This document shows, piece by piece, positions 24,061 through 33,599 of a stretch of 64,000 bases of DNA. The DNA lies in contig NZ_JBIGHY010000003.1 in assembly GCF_043555865.1 (NCBI RefSeq), positions 1 to 64,000 of the forward strand, read 5' to 3'. The notes beneath the pieces are model-generated. The model had not been told where the DNA came from. It saw only the letters and a list, made by a program, of their open reading frames with translations, and did not search any database. A program made the position numbers and the translations under genes. Positions within the stretch are counted from its first letter, which is position 1; each line of letters starts with the position of its first letter. The DNA comes from Pelomonas dachongensis. Lineage in GTDB: Bacteria; Pseudomonadota; Gammaproteobacteria; Burkholderiales; Burkholderiaceae_C.

Positions 24061-24842
24061 CATGGCGACGTCGGCAGCTCCAGCGCCAGCGCGACGAACT
24101 CGGCGACCGGCACCTCCTCGGCGCGGCGCTGGAGGTCGAAGCGGCCTTCGTAGCCGCGTTCAGCCAGCCACTTGCCCAGGCTGTTGCGCAGCAACTTGCG
24201 GCGTTGCGAGAACGCACTGGCGACCAGCGCACCCAACAGCGCCGCATCCAGCGCCGGGGGTTCACGCAGCGGCTGCATGCGCACGATGGCTGAATCTACG
24301 CGCGGCGGCGGGTCGAAGGCCTCGGGCGGCACGTCCAACACGGACTCCACGTCGTAACGCCACTGCAGCATGACGGAAAGGCGCCCGTAGTCCTTGCTGC
24401 CGGGCCCGGCAGCCATGCGGTCCACCACTTCCTTCTGCAGCATGAAATGCTGGTCCACCACCACGTCCACGGCGCCCAACAGGTGGAACAGGATAGGCGT
24501 GGAGATGTTGTACGGCAGGTTGCCGACCACACGCAGCTTCGCGCCCTTGGCGGCGGCCAGCGCGTTGAAGTCGACCTTGAGCACGTCGCTCTCGATGACT
24601 TCCACGTCGCCGCGCGTGCGCAGCCGTGCGGCCAAGTCGCGGTCGAGTTCGATGACGGTCAGCGGCGCAGCACCTTGGGGGATGCGCGCCAGCAGCGGCA
24701 ACGTCATCGCCCCCAGGCCGGGACCGATCTCGACCAGCGTCTGACCCGGCTGCGGGTCGATGAGGTCGATGATCGCGTCGATCAGCATCCGGTCCGTCAG
24801 GAAATGCTGGCCGAAGCGCTTGCGCGGAATATGCGATTTCAT
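24060..24842 (-). CDS. rsmA: 16S rRNA (A1518/A1519) dimethyltransferase
   Basis: KsgA-type methyltransferase of 260 residues that dimethylates two adjacent adenines near the 3' end of 16S rRNA late in small-subunit assembly. The SAM site VEIGPGLGAMT is near residues 37-47, the catalytic motif NLPYN is in VVGNLPYNIS, and the start RKRFGQHFLTD is typical. It follows surA and lptD on the same strand, the conserved order. Confidence 0.96.
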   Translation of the reverse strand: MKSHIPRKRFGQHFLTDRMLIDAIIDLIDPQPGQTLVEIGPGLGAMTLPLLARIPQGAAPLTVIELDRDLAARLRTRGDVEVIESDVLKVDFNALAAAKGAKLRVVGNLPYNISTPILFHLLGAVDVVVDQHFMLQKEVVDRMAAGPGSKDYGRLSVMLQWRYDVESVLDVPPEAFDPPPRVDSAIVRMQPLREPPALDAALLGALVASAFSQRRKLLRNSLGKWLAERGYEGRFDLQRRAEEVPVAEFVALALELPTSP

Positions 24843-24896
24843 GGATTCACCCAGCCACTGCCGTGGAGCCGGCTTTGCCGGGCCGCTGGCAGTGCG

Positions 24897-26207
24897 TCAA
24901 TCCAGCCACTCGCGCACCTCAACGAACGCCTTGGCGCGCAGGTCCGTGACCCACTCCTTGTAGGCTTCGTCGTACTTCTGCTCGCGCAGCGCGCCGCGAG
25001 CCTGCTCCCGCAGCTGCTTCGGGTCGACGTCGACGGAGCGGCGCTCCAGCACCTGGATCAGGTGCACGCCAAAGCGCGACACCACCGGCCCGGAGATGCC
25101 GTTCAGCGGCAGTGCGTTCATCGCTTCCTCGAACTCCGGTACGAAGCCGCCCGCGCCCATCCAGCCCAGGTCGCCCCCGGCCTCGGCGCTGCCGTCCTCG
25201 GAGTTGGCCTTGGCGATGTCCTCGAACTTGGCCTGGCCGGCCTCAATCTGGCGCTTGTACTCGGCCAGCCGGCGCGTGGCGACCTCCGCGGTCAGCTGGG
25301 CCGACGGCCGCAGCAGGATGTGGCGTGCGTGCGTCTGCAGCGTCTGGTTCAACGACGCGGAGCCCTGGCGCTCGATGACCTTCAGCACGTGAAAGCCCGC
25401 GCCCGTGCGCAGCAGCGTCGGCGCGACCTGGCCCGTCTTCAGGTTCTTGACGGCGTTGACGAAAACATCGGGCAGGCGGTCGGCGGGACGCAGGCCGATC
25501 TCGCCGCCGCGCGCCTTGTTGCCGTCCTCGGACACCTCACGTGCAACCTTGGCGAAGTCCTCACCCGCCAGGACGCGCGCCAGCGCCGCTTCGGCCTTGG
25601 CACGGCGCTCGGCCACGAGACTTTCCGCCGCTCCGTCGGGCACCGGCACCAGCACCTGGGCCAGGTTGATCTGGCCGCTCTGCTCCAGCGCGGCACGGCG
25701 CTTGTCCAGCCAGGCGTCAATCTCCGTGTCGGTGACCTTGATGCGGCCCTGCACTTCGCGCTCGCGCACGCGCTCGGTCATCATCTGGTCGCGCAGGTTC
25801 TCGCGGAAGCTTTTGTAGTCGGTGCCGTCCTGCTTGAGCCGCTCGCGCAACTGGGCCATCGTCAGCTTGTTCTGCGCCGCCACGTTGGCGACCACGCGGT
25901 CCAGCTCCGCCTCGTCAACACGGCTGCCGTTCTCGCGCGCATGCGTGATCTGCACACGCTCTTCGATCAGCGCCTCCAGCGCCTGCTTGCGCAGGCCGGC
26001 CGTCTCGGGCATGGCCTCGCCACGCTGGCGTGCCTCCTGGCGCAGCCGCTCGGTGCGCTGGACGACCTCGCTGGCAGCCACGACGTCCTGATTGACGACC
26101 GCGGCGATGTAGTCCCCCGGCTGCAGCGTGGGCGTCTGGGCGGCGGCGTTGAAGGCGGCCAGGGCCAGCGTCACGGCAAGGATGGAGGGAGCGAGGCGAT
26201 GGATCAT
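24897..26207 (-). CDS. surA: Periplasmic chaperone SurA (peptidyl-prolyl isomerase)
   Basis: Folds outer-membrane proteins on their way to BAM; 436 residues. A signal peptide (MIHRLAPSILAVTLALAAFNAAA) starts at 26207. The N-terminal chaperone module is followed by two parvulin domains, near residues 190-290 and 300-400; the second contains HARHILLRPSAQL and GGDLGWMGAGGFVPEFEEAM. The ATG overlaps the lptD stop (ATGA), showing that lptD and surA are coupled. Confidence 0.95.
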   Translation of the reverse strand: MIHRLAPSILAVTLALAAFNAAAQTPTLQPGDYIAAVVNQDVVAASEVVQRTERLRQEARQRGEAMPETAGLRKQALEALIEERVQITHARENGSRVDEAELDRVVANVAAQNKLTMAQLRERLKQDGTDYKSFRENLRDQMMTERVREREVQGRIKVTDTEIDAWLDKRRAALEQSGQINLAQVLVPVPDGAAESLVAERRAKAEAALARVLAGEDFAKVAREVSEDGNKARGGEIGLRPADRLPDVFVNAVKNLKTGQVAPTLLRTGAGFHVLKVIERQGSASLNQTLQTHARHILLRPSAQLTAEVATRRLAEYKRQIEAGQAKFEDIAKANSEDGSAEAGGDLGWMGAGGFVPEFEEAMNALPLNGISGPVVSRFGVHLIQVLERRSVDVDPKQLREQARGALREQKYDEAYKEWVTDLRAKAFVEVREWLD

Positions 26208-28579
26208 GGTAGGAAATCTGAACTCGCCGAGCGGTCGGAGCTCAGCCTGCGGTAACCGGGCACATTGTCCTTCAAGACTTTCAGGGCATTGGAGCCGAGC
26301 TGGGACAGGCCGACGAGCTCCAGCTGCAACATCATGCGCGTGTTGGTCTCGGCGCGGCCGGTGGACAGCCGCTCGACGCCGAAGCGCAGCAGCCAGCAGC
26401 CGGCGTCGTACTCGAAGCCGGCCACCGAGTCGGTCAGGCGCTTGTCGCGCAGCGAATACTGCACGCGCCCAGCGCTGTACCAGGCGCCGCCGCAGCTCTG
26501 GCCGTTGGCGCCGCGCTGCGTGACCGGCGTGCCGTAGATCGGCCATTGCCACGCGAACTCGACCTGCTCGCTCTGCGCCCGTGCCAGACGGTAGGCCACG
26601 CTGACCGTCTTGTACGGCCCCGGCGAGTAGCGCGCCCGCACGACCGAGCGCTCGAAGCGGCTGGTTTCCGGGTTCAGCTGCAGCGTGCTCTCGGCCCACC
26701 AGCGTTCGTCCAGTTGCGCAGCCGCAGCCAGCAGCAGGTCGGAAAAACGCTGCGTGACCGGCTGGCCGTCAGGCGTGACGCGCTGGTCGCGGAACAGCAC
26801 GCGCTGCACCGCGCCCACGCGCAGGACTTCCCCGCCCTGCGACGCGCTGATCCAGCGGCTGGTGGCGCCAAAGCTCAGCGAGTGCAGGTCCGACACCCGG
26901 TCAACGCCCGAGAACTGGTTGTCGGTATAGATGGAGTCGAAGTTGAAATCCTTAGGCGCGGCGTCGAAGTTGGGCAGGCTGAGCTGCTCGCGGTACGGCG
27001 TGTTCACGTACAGCAGGCGCGGCTCCAGGCTCTGGCGCATCGCGCGGCCGAACAGCTTGGTGTCGCGCTCGAACACCCAGCCGTGGTCGATGCTGAACGT
27101 CGGGATGACGCGGTTCACGCGGCGCCGACCGTCGTCCAGCGCGCGGTCCAGGTCGTACGCCGCGGCGTTGACGGCCACTCGCGGGATGAACCACCAGCCT
27201 TCACCACCGACCGGCGCGGCCACATGGCCCAGCGCATGCATTCGCTGGCCGCCGCGTGCCTGGGCCGGCAGCGCCGAGCCTGGCAGATCAAAGCGGTTGT
27301 ATTCCAGCTCCAGGCTGCCTTCCAGCCGCGCCTTGCGGCCCCAGGGCCGGAAGCTATCCAGCACTGCCTCGTCGGCCGCCGTCGTCACGCGCACACCCAA
27401 CTGGGGGCTGCGCTGGTAGGGCGAATCGAACTGCGCCAGCGCGTCCGTGCCCTGCAGCGTCTGCCAGTGCTGCAGCCGCGCATAGGTGTCGATGACGCCC
27501 CAGGACAGCTCGCGCTGGCGGGCCAGCCGGAAATCGCTGGGGAGCAGCCGCGGCGTCTGGCTCTCGACGCGACGCGACAAGTCCTTCCAGTAATCGTCGT
27601 CGGACACGCGCTCGCTGTTGAGCCGGTAGCGCCAGTCGCCCAGCCGGCCGTCATTGGCCAGCCGCAGCGACCAGCGCGAATCGCCGAAGACGCGATCCTT
27701 GGGCAGGAGGCCGATGTTGATCTGGCCGGCATGGCCGGGCTCCAGGTAGCGGAACTCACCATCCACGCCCACACCGCGCTTGGTCATCACGAACGGCGCG
27801 ATGGTCGCGTCGCGCTGCGGCGCGATGTTCCAGTAGTACGGCACGCCAAGCTCGAAGCCGCTGCGGTTGTCCAAGAAGATGTTGGGCGGCAGCCAGCCGG
27901 ACTTGCGCGCGGAGCTGAGCGGGAAGCTCAGCGCCGGCGCGGCCAGGATGGGCACGCCCTGGAAGCGCAGCACCGCGCCCTCGGCCTGTCCCTCGTTGCC
28001 GGCCAGGTCCAGGCGCAGCTCGCGCGCTGTGATCTGCCAAGCCGGCTCCCGGTTGTCCACCACGGGGCAACTGCTGTAGCTGCCGTCAGTGGCGCTGAGG
28101 TGCTCGCTGTCCTGGAAGCGCACGATCTTCGCCTTGCCCGCGCCGCCTGTGGCCGCGAGGTAGAAGCTGGGTGTGAGGAACTCGCCCTCGAAGCGGCTCA
28201 CGTACATCTGCAGCAGCGGGCCGGTGAAGATGTTGCCGTTGTGGTTGATGCGCACCTGGCCCTCGGCCCGCGCGAAATCGTCGGCGACGCGGTAGCTCAG
28301 CTTGTCCGCGTTCAGCAGCATCTCGCCGTAGCGCAGCTCCACCTCACCTTCGGCCTCAGCCTGCTGCTCGGTCTGCGCGGCGATCTGCCGTGCGCTGATG
28401 GCCAGCGCCGGCCTGCCGGCGCCGGGCTTCAGCGGCGCGCCCAGCATGCGACTGGTCTTCAAGGTCATGCCCTCGTCGGGCAGGGCCTGTTGGGCGTGCG
28501 CCGACCCCCAGGCACCCAGAGCCAGGGCAATCAGGGCGGACAGCGGAGCGGGAAGGGGGGCGGAGGGCGGGCGCGGCAC
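26204..28579 (-). CDS. lptD: LPS-assembly outer-membrane protein LptD
   Basis: Beta-barrel of 791 residues that inserts lipopolysaccharide into the outer leaflet. The signal peptide ends near residue 29 (GSAHAQQ). Residues 60-200 form the periplasmic LptA-like jellyroll (AEGEVELRYGEMLLNADKLSYR); the barrel fills the rest. Cysteines in SSCPVVD, QSCGGAW and AGCWLLRFG could form the disulfides needed for maturation. It is upstream of surA and rsmA; its lipoprotein partner lptE is at 13740-14228. Confidence 0.95.
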   Translation of the reverse strand: MPRPPSAPLPAPLSALIALALGAWGSAHAQQALPDEGMTLKTSRMLGAPLKPGAGRPALAISARQIAAQTEQQAEAEGEVELRYGEMLLNADKLSYRVADDFARAEGQVRINHNGNIFTGPLLQMYVSRFEGEFLTPSFYLAATGGAGKAKIVRFQDSEHLSATDGSYSSCPVVDNREPAWQITARELRLDLAGNEGQAEGAVLRFQGVPILAAPALSFPLSSARKSGWLPPNIFLDNRSGFELGVPYYWNIAPQRDATIAPFVMTKRGVGVDGEFRYLEPGHAGQINIGLLPKDRVFGDSRWSLRLANDGRLGDWRYRLNSERVSDDDYWKDLSRRVESQTPRLLPSDFRLARQRELSWGVIDTYARLQHWQTLQGTDALAQFDSPYQRSPQLGVRVTTAADEAVLDSFRPWGRKARLEGSLELEYNRFDLPGSALPAQARGGQRMHALGHVAAPVGGEGWWFIPRVAVNAAAYDLDRALDDGRRRVNRVIPTFSIDHGWVFERDTKLFGRAMRQSLEPRLLYVNTPYREQLSLPNFDAAPKDFNFDSIYTDNQFSGVDRVSDLHSLSFGATSRWISASQGGEVLRVGAVQRVLFRDQRVTPDGQPVTQRFSDLLLAAAAQLDERWWAESTLQLNPETSRFERSVVRARYSPGPYKTVSVAYRLARAQSEQVEFAWQWPIYGTPVTQRGANGQSCGGAWYSAGRVQYSLRDKRLTDSVAGFEYDAGCWLLRFGVERLSTGRAETNTRMMLQLELVGLSQLGSNALKVLKDNVPGYRRLSSDRSASSDFLP

Positions 28580-28669
28580 GGGCGGCAGGAGGGGGCTACA
28601 GGCGCGCGCATCCGGGTGGATTGCCGGGCCGCCTTCTTAGAATTTCATTATCCACGAGCCCCCGCTGCC

Positions 28670-29221
28670 ATGACATCCCCGACCGCCGACCTCATCGTTG
28701 CACTGCAAGCCAGCCCCGCCGACCACGACCGGCTGATGCGCGCCGCCTGCACCGCGCTGCTGGCCGACACCACCGCACCCCAGCCGCCCGACGCCGACGC
28801 GCTGCGCGCGGGCATGTCGCGCATCGCCGACACCGGCCTGGACGTGGTGTTGCAGCGCCTGCTGCTGGATGCCCCGCAGGGCTCCCCGACCGACGCACTG
28901 GCAGCGCTGCTGCGCCCCGCCGAACTGTCCTGGGACGAGCCGCAGGAAATCGACTGGGCCGTGCGCCACTGGCAAGACTGCCGCGCGGCCGGGCTCCTCG
29001 ATGAAGAATCGGCCGCCGACTTCGGCGAGTACTGGCGGCGCATTGAGTGGAGCGCGATGAGGCACCACCTGGCGCTGCTGGGCCAAGGGCACCCCGAAGA
29101 GCGCCGGCTGCTCGCCCGCATCGCCAAGATCTCGGCGCGCTATGTCGCCCTCGGGTTTCTGAAGCGGGCGATGGAAGCGCGCTACCCCGAGTTCTTCGAC
29201 CTGGGCTTCAGCCTGCGGTAG
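28670..29221 (+). CDS. Truncated AmgK-like protein (kinase core missing)
   Basis: 183 residues, divergent from lptD. Residues 85-183 (LSWDEPQEIDWAVRHW, then AADFGEYWRRIEWSAMRHHLALLG and ISARYVALGFLKR) resemble the C-terminal helical lobe of AmgK, the cell-wall amino-sugar kinase normally found divergent from lptD in this order. The N-terminal 85 residues do not look like a kinase: there is no nucleotide loop or catalytic HxD/DFG pair; the DFG here belongs to the C-terminal lobe. A full AmgK needs about 330 residues and there is no room. murU does not follow. A TAGAAT box at 28638-28643 suggests it is still transcribed. The family match is by eye. Confidence 0.55.
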   Translation: MTSPTADLIVALQASPADHDRLMRAACTALLADTTAPQPPDADALRAGMSRIADTGLDVVLQRLLLDAPQGSPTDALAALLRPAELSWDEPQEIDWAVRHWQDCRAAGLLDEESAADFGEYWRRIEWSAMRHHLALLGQGHPEERRLLARIAKISARYVALGFLKRAMEARYPEFFDLGFSLR

Positions 29222-29224
29222 TCC

Positions 29225-30172
29225 TCAGGACCGCGTCGCGCAGCCCGCTGCCACCAGCCACGGGTCCCTGTCCTCGCCGCCGAAGATCTGCAGCAGGAAG
29301 TCCAGGAAGGCGCGCGTGCGCGCCGGCACGTACTTGCGCGTGGGCATGCCGGCCCACAGCGTGATGCTGAACAGCCGCCACTGGGGCATCACGCGCTCCA
29401 GCGCCTGCTCCAGCAGCGCGTCCTCGACCATGAAGCTGGGCAGGCCGGCGATGCCCAGGCCGTGCAGGGCGGCGGCGTAATTGGTGTCCATGTGCGTGGT
29501 CGACAGCGTCGCGCGGCTCGGCAGCATGGGCAGCGTGATCTCTTCGCTGCCGTCGCCGCGCTGCAGCGTCAGGCCGCGCGCCATCGCGGCCGTGGGCGGC
29601 ACCAGCGCATCGTGCTGCTTCAGGTCGTGCGGATGCTCGGGCCGGCCGCGCCGGTCCAGGTAGTCGGGCGACGCGCACAGGATGAACTCGCTGCGCGCCA
29701 GCCGGCGTGCCACGAAGTCGCCGTCCAGCGGTTCGCGCGCCTGCCAGAGGGTCAGGTCATAGCTGTCGTCCACGGTGTCCACCGGGCCCGGCGACGTGAT
29801 TTCCAGCGTCACGTGCGGGTAGTCGCGGTGAAAAGCCGGCAGGTGCTTGGCCAGCTGGTGCACGGCGATGGCCGGCGGGCACAGCACGCGCAGCAGGCCG
29901 CGCACCTCCTGCGTGGCGGAGGCGGCCAGCGCCGCCGCCTCGTCCACGTCGGAGAGGATGCGCCGCGCGCGCTCCAGGTAGGCCTCGCCGATCTCGGTCA
30001 GCGACAGCCGCCGCGTCGTGCGGTTCAGCAGCCGCGTGCCCAGGTGGTCCTCCAGCTCGGCCACCAGGCGTGTGACGACGGCGGGCGCCAGGTCCAGAGC
30101 CCGCGCGGCGCCGGCGAAGCTGCCTTCGTCGATGACGCGGACGAAAACGCGGATCGCGCGGAGCTGGTCCAT
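29225..30172 (-). CDS. LysR-family transcriptional regulator
   Basis: 315-residue regulator. The N-terminal helix-turn-helix is MDQLRAIRVFVRVIDEGSFAGAARAL with LNRTTRRLSLTEIGEAYLERA; the rest is the LysR effector-binding domain. It starts 11 bases after the stop of an M20 peptidase on the same strand, so the two are probably cotranscribed, unlike the usual divergent LysR layout. Sequence style (RAIRVFVRVIDEGSF, NRTTRRLSLT) matches the large CrgA/DhcR-like group. Targets are unknown. Confidence 0.92.
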   Translation of the reverse strand: MDQLRAIRVFVRVIDEGSFAGAARALDLAPAVVTRLVAELEDHLGTRLLNRTTRRLSLTEIGEAYLERARRILSDVDEAAALAASATQEVRGLLRVLCPPAIAVHQLAKHLPAFHRDYPHVTLEITSPGPVDTVDDSYDLTLWQAREPLDGDFVARRLARSEFILCASPDYLDRRGRPEHPHDLKQHDALVPPTAAMARGLTLQRGDGSEEITLPMLPSRATLSTTHMDTNYAAALHGLGIAGLPSFMVEDALLEQALERVMPQWRLFSITLWAGMPTRKYVPARTRAFLDFLLQIFGGEDRDPWLVAAGCATRS

Positions 30173-30183
30173 CTCCTCGTCGT

Positions 30184-31659
30184 TCAGGGATGCGCTGCCA
30201 TGACCTGCGCGACGGCGGCGGTGAGTCGCTTGCCGTAGGGCACATGCAGGAACTCGTTGGGGCCGTGCGCGTTGCTCTTGGGGCCCAGCACGCCGCAGAC
30301 CATCATCTGCGCGCTCGGAAAGCCCTTCTGCAACATGCTCATCAGAGGGATGGTGCCGCCCTGGCCGATGTAGCCCACCGGCGCGCCGAAGTGCGCCTGG
30401 CTGGCGTCGTTCAGCGCCTGGCTGAGCCACGGCGACAGGTCGGGCGTGTTCCAGCCCGTCGCGCCGTAGGCACCGGCGCGGCCGTCGGGCGTGAACGTGA
30501 CCTTGGCGTTGTAGGGTGCGTTGTCTTCGAGCAGCGCCTTCAGCTTCAGCGCCGCCTCGTTGCCGTCCACCAGCGGTGGCAGGCGAAGGCTGAGCTTGAA
30601 GGCCGTGTACGGCCGCAGCACATTCCCGGCGTTCTTCAGCTCGGGGAAGCCGTCGGCGCCCACCACCGACAGCGTCGGCCGCCAGGTGCGGTTCAGCAGC
30701 ACCTCGACTGGGTCGTCCGTCACCGGCAGCACCGGGCCGCCGTCCGCGCCACAGGCCCAGGGCATGCGCTTGTAGACCTCGTCCTTCAGGATGGCCGCGG
30801 TCGCCTGCGCCTGCTCCAGGCGCACGCCCGGGATTTCGCAGTGGAAACTGTCCGGCAGCAGGCGGCCGGTCTTGCTGTCCTCCAGCCGGTCCAGCACCTG
30901 GCGCAGGATGCGGAAGCTCGACGGCACGGCACCCGACGCGTCGCCGCTGTGGATGCCCTCGGTCAGCACCTCGACCTTCAGCACGCCCGACACCATGCCG
31001 CGCAGCGAGGTGGTGAGCCACAGCTGGTCGTAGCTGCCGGCGCCGGAGTCCAGGCACACCACCAGCGACACATTGCCCAGGCGGGGCTTCAGCAGGTCCA
31101 GGTAGGCTGGCAGGTCGAAGGAGCCGCTTTCCTCGCAGGTCTCGATCAGCCCCACGCAGCGCGGGCGCGGGATGCCCTGCTGGTCGAGCGCCATGATGGC
31201 TGTCAGCGACGCGTAGACCGCGTAGCCATCGTCCGCACCGCCACGCCCGTACAGCAGGCCGTTTTCGTACTTGGGCGTCCACGGACCGAGGTCGTTGCGC
31301 CAGCCGCTGAACTCGGGCTGCTTGTCCAGGTGGCCGTAAACAACCACCGTGTCTTGCGAACCGGCCTTGGTGGACGGCACCTCGAAGAAGATCACCGGCG
31401 TGCGGCCGGGGATGCGGATGACCTCCAGCTTGAGCCCGGCGACCTTCTTGCTCTCGACCCACGCGGCGGCCTGCGTCAGCACCTTGTCGATGTGGCCGTT
31501 GGCGGCCCAGTCGGCATCGAACATCGGGCTCTTGGCCGGAATGGCGATGTAGTCGGTCAGCGCCGGGACGATCTCCTCGTCCCAGACACGTTCGGCAAAG
31601 GCCCCAAGCGCGGTCGCTTCGTCGGCTTGCAGGGGCAGGTGGGGATCTCGTGCGTTCAT
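30184..31659 (-). CDS. M20-family metallopeptidase
   Basis: Cytoplasmic dizinc hydrolase of 491 residues, of the dipeptidase/carboxypeptidase type. Metal-ligand motifs are VVYGHLDKQP, LYGRGGADDGY and the catalytic ETCEESGS pair; the dimerisation domain lies near residues 210-370, and the last ligand is in GPKSNAHGPNEFL. Length and motifs resemble the CNDP-like dipeptidases more than ArgE or DapE. There is no signal peptide. It heads a two-gene unit with the LysR gene. Confidence 0.92.
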   Translation of the reverse strand: MNARDPHLPLQADEATALGAFAERVWDEEIVPALTDYIAIPAKSPMFDADWAANGHIDKVLTQAAAWVESKKVAGLKLEVIRIPGRTPVIFFEVPSTKAGSQDTVVVYGHLDKQPEFSGWRNDLGPWTPKYENGLLYGRGGADDGYAVYASLTAIMALDQQGIPRPRCVGLIETCEESGSFDLPAYLDLLKPRLGNVSLVVCLDSGAGSYDQLWLTTSLRGMVSGVLKVEVLTEGIHSGDASGAVPSSFRILRQVLDRLEDSKTGRLLPDSFHCEIPGVRLEQAQATAAILKDEVYKRMPWACGADGGPVLPVTDDPVEVLLNRTWRPTLSVVGADGFPELKNAGNVLRPYTAFKLSLRLPPLVDGNEAALKLKALLEDNAPYNAKVTFTPDGRAGAYGATGWNTPDLSPWLSQALNDASQAHFGAPVGYIGQGGTIPLMSMLQKGFPSAQMMVCGVLGPKSNAHGPNEFLHVPYGKRLTAAVAQVMAAHP

Positions 31660-31747
31660 GGCGTACTCCTGTCGGTGCGCTCGTGGCGCGCCTGTGGACG
31701 GCCAATGAGTTTAGGCGCTCCCATAATGCGCCGTCACACGTCACCTC

Positions 31748-33520
31748 ATGCGCCTGACCCGCCTGTTCCTGCTGACCACCGGCCTGTTGCTGGCGCTGGT
31801 TTCCGCCCTGCTGCTGCGCTCAGTCTGGGCCGACTGGCGCCAGGTGGCCGCGGCCGAGCTGGGCCTGGCGGCCATGCAGCGTGCCTACCTGGGCATGAAG
31901 GTGGCCGAGAAGGCGTCGGCCGAGCGCGGCCCGGCCATTCCGGTGCTGAACGACACGCAGCCCGCCGACCCGGCCAAGCGCGCGCGGCTGCAGGAGTTCC
32001 GCCGCATCACCGACGCGTCATTTGACGAGGCGCTGGCCGCGCTGGGGGACTCCACCGACCCGGCCTCGCTGTCCGCCCGCGCGCAGCTGGCGCAGGCCCG
32101 CCAGCAGCTGGACCGCGCCCGCGCCGAGGTCGACCGCGTCGCCGCGCTGCCGCATGCGCAGCGCAGCGCGCCCGGCCAGCGCCTCACGCGCGCGCCCATC
32201 GACCTGATGTTCGCCGTCATCGACACGGTGCTGGCCGGCGTGACGACGCAATCTGCCGCCGCCGAAGCCATCTACCCGGAGCTGGCGATGCCGCTGGTCG
32301 GCGCGCGCTATGCGGCCGAGCTGCGCGAGTACGCCGGCCGGCTGGGCTCGCAGTTCACGACCCCGCTGGCCACCGGCCTCGCGCTGGGCCGCGAGGAGCA
32401 GCGCGAGATCCCGCTGCTGACGGGCCGCATCGAGCAGCTGCGCAAGCTCATCAGCCTGCAGGCCCGCGCCAGCCGCGCCGAGGCACCGCTGCAGGCAGCC
32501 ATCGCCAAGATGGAGGCGCAGTACTTCGGCACCGACCTGCCCTTCATCGCCGTGCTGACCGAACGCGGCCTGGCCGGCAACGACTATGGCGTGGACTCGG
32601 CCTCGTTCGTGGCCCGCTACGTGCCGCCTATGAAGAGCATCGTGGAGCTGCGCGACACGATGTTCAGCGCCGCGCGCGACGCGGCCCGCCAGCGCGTGGC
32701 CGACGCGCGCACGCGCATGGCCATCAACGCCGGCCTGGGCCTGGCGGTGCTGTGCATCGAGCTGGCCGTGTTCCTGCTGATCCGCCGCCGCGTGCTGCAG
32801 CCGTTGCTGCGCATCACGCGCGCCATGAACGCCGTCATGGAAGGGCGCGACCTGCCGGCGCGCGCGCTGGCCCGGGTGGTGCGCGACGACGAGATCGGCG
32901 ACATGAAGCGCGCCGTGGTGGCACTGCAGGCCGCCACGCAGCGCCGTCGCGAGCTGGAGGCCGAGCGGGAGCAGCTCATTGCCCAGCTGCGCCATGCCAG
33001 CGACACCGATTTCCTGACCGGTCTGCTGAACCGACGCGCCTTCACCGAGCAGGCGGCCGGGCTGCTGGCGCAGGCGCGCCGCCATGGTTGGCCGGTGGCC
33101 CTGATCGTGTTCGACCTGGATCATTTCAAGCGCATCAACGACCAGCACGGCCACCCGGCCGGCGATGCCGCCCTGCGGGCGGTGGCCGACATCGCGCGCG
33201 GCCATGTGCGCCAGGGCGAGCTGCTGGCCCGCCACGGCGGCGAGGAGTTCATCCTGCTGGCGGTGGACTGCCGCGCCAGCGAAGCCCGCCAGCTGGCCGA
33301 ACGGCTGCGCCAAACGCTGGCCGACGCGCCCATTCCGCTGCCGGACGGCGTCGTGCTGCACGTGACGTCCAGCTTCGGCCTGGCCTGGGTCGAGGCCCGC
33401 CGCATCGCCGACCTGGACACGCTCTACCGCGATGCCGACCGCGCCCTCTACCGCGCCAAGGCCGAGGGCCGCAACCGTGTGTGCAGCGCCGCAGACCCGC
33501 AGTCGCTCGACGTGACCTAA
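31748..33520 (+). CDS. Membrane diguanylate cyclase (GGDEF) with periplasmic sensor
   Basis: 590 residues. Helix 1 (about 8-25), a helical periplasmic domain of about 300 residues, helix 2 (about 326-346), a HAMP-like linker, then GGDEF (about 415-585). The active motif is canonical (RHGGEEFILLAV) with DFLTGLLNRRAF and DLDHFKRINDQHGHPAGD, so c-di-GMP synthesis is likely. The inhibitory site reads RQGE in place of RxxD, so feedback inhibition may be weakened. The sensor is all-helical and of unrecognised family. It stands alone. Confidence 0.92.
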   Translation: MRLTRLFLLTTGLLLALVSALLLRSVWADWRQVAAAELGLAAMQRAYLGMKVAEKASAERGPAIPVLNDTQPADPAKRARLQEFRRITDASFDEALAALGDSTDPASLSARAQLAQARQQLDRARAEVDRVAALPHAQRSAPGQRLTRAPIDLMFAVIDTVLAGVTTQSAAAEAIYPELAMPLVGARYAAELREYAGRLGSQFTTPLATGLALGREEQREIPLLTGRIEQLRKLISLQARASRAEAPLQAAIAKMEAQYFGTDLPFIAVLTERGLAGNDYGVDSASFVARYVPPMKSIVELRDTMFSAARDAARQRVADARTRMAINAGLGLAVLCIELAVFLLIRRRVLQPLLRITRAMNAVMEGRDLPARALARVVRDDEIGDMKRAVVALQAATQRRRELEAEREQLIAQLRHASDTDFLTGLLNRRAFTEQAAGLLAQARRHGWPVALIVFDLDHFKRINDQHGHPAGDAALRAVADIARGHVRQGELLARHGGEEFILLAVDCRASEARQLAERLRQTLADAPIPLPDGVVLHVTSSFGLAWVEARRIADLDTLYRDADRALYRAKAEGRNRVCSAADPQSLDVT

Positions 33521-33599
33521 GCACGCCTGGCCGCAGCGGCGACGCCGGATCGGGGAAAACGACGGCCCGACCGGCACGTGCTGAACGTAGGCTCGCCGC

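Noticed and set aside
26546..28660. Long plus-strand frame running opposite lptD into the amgK-like gene
   Set aside because: Only the part from the ATG at 28670 resembles a protein; the rest is an antisense shadow of lptD.
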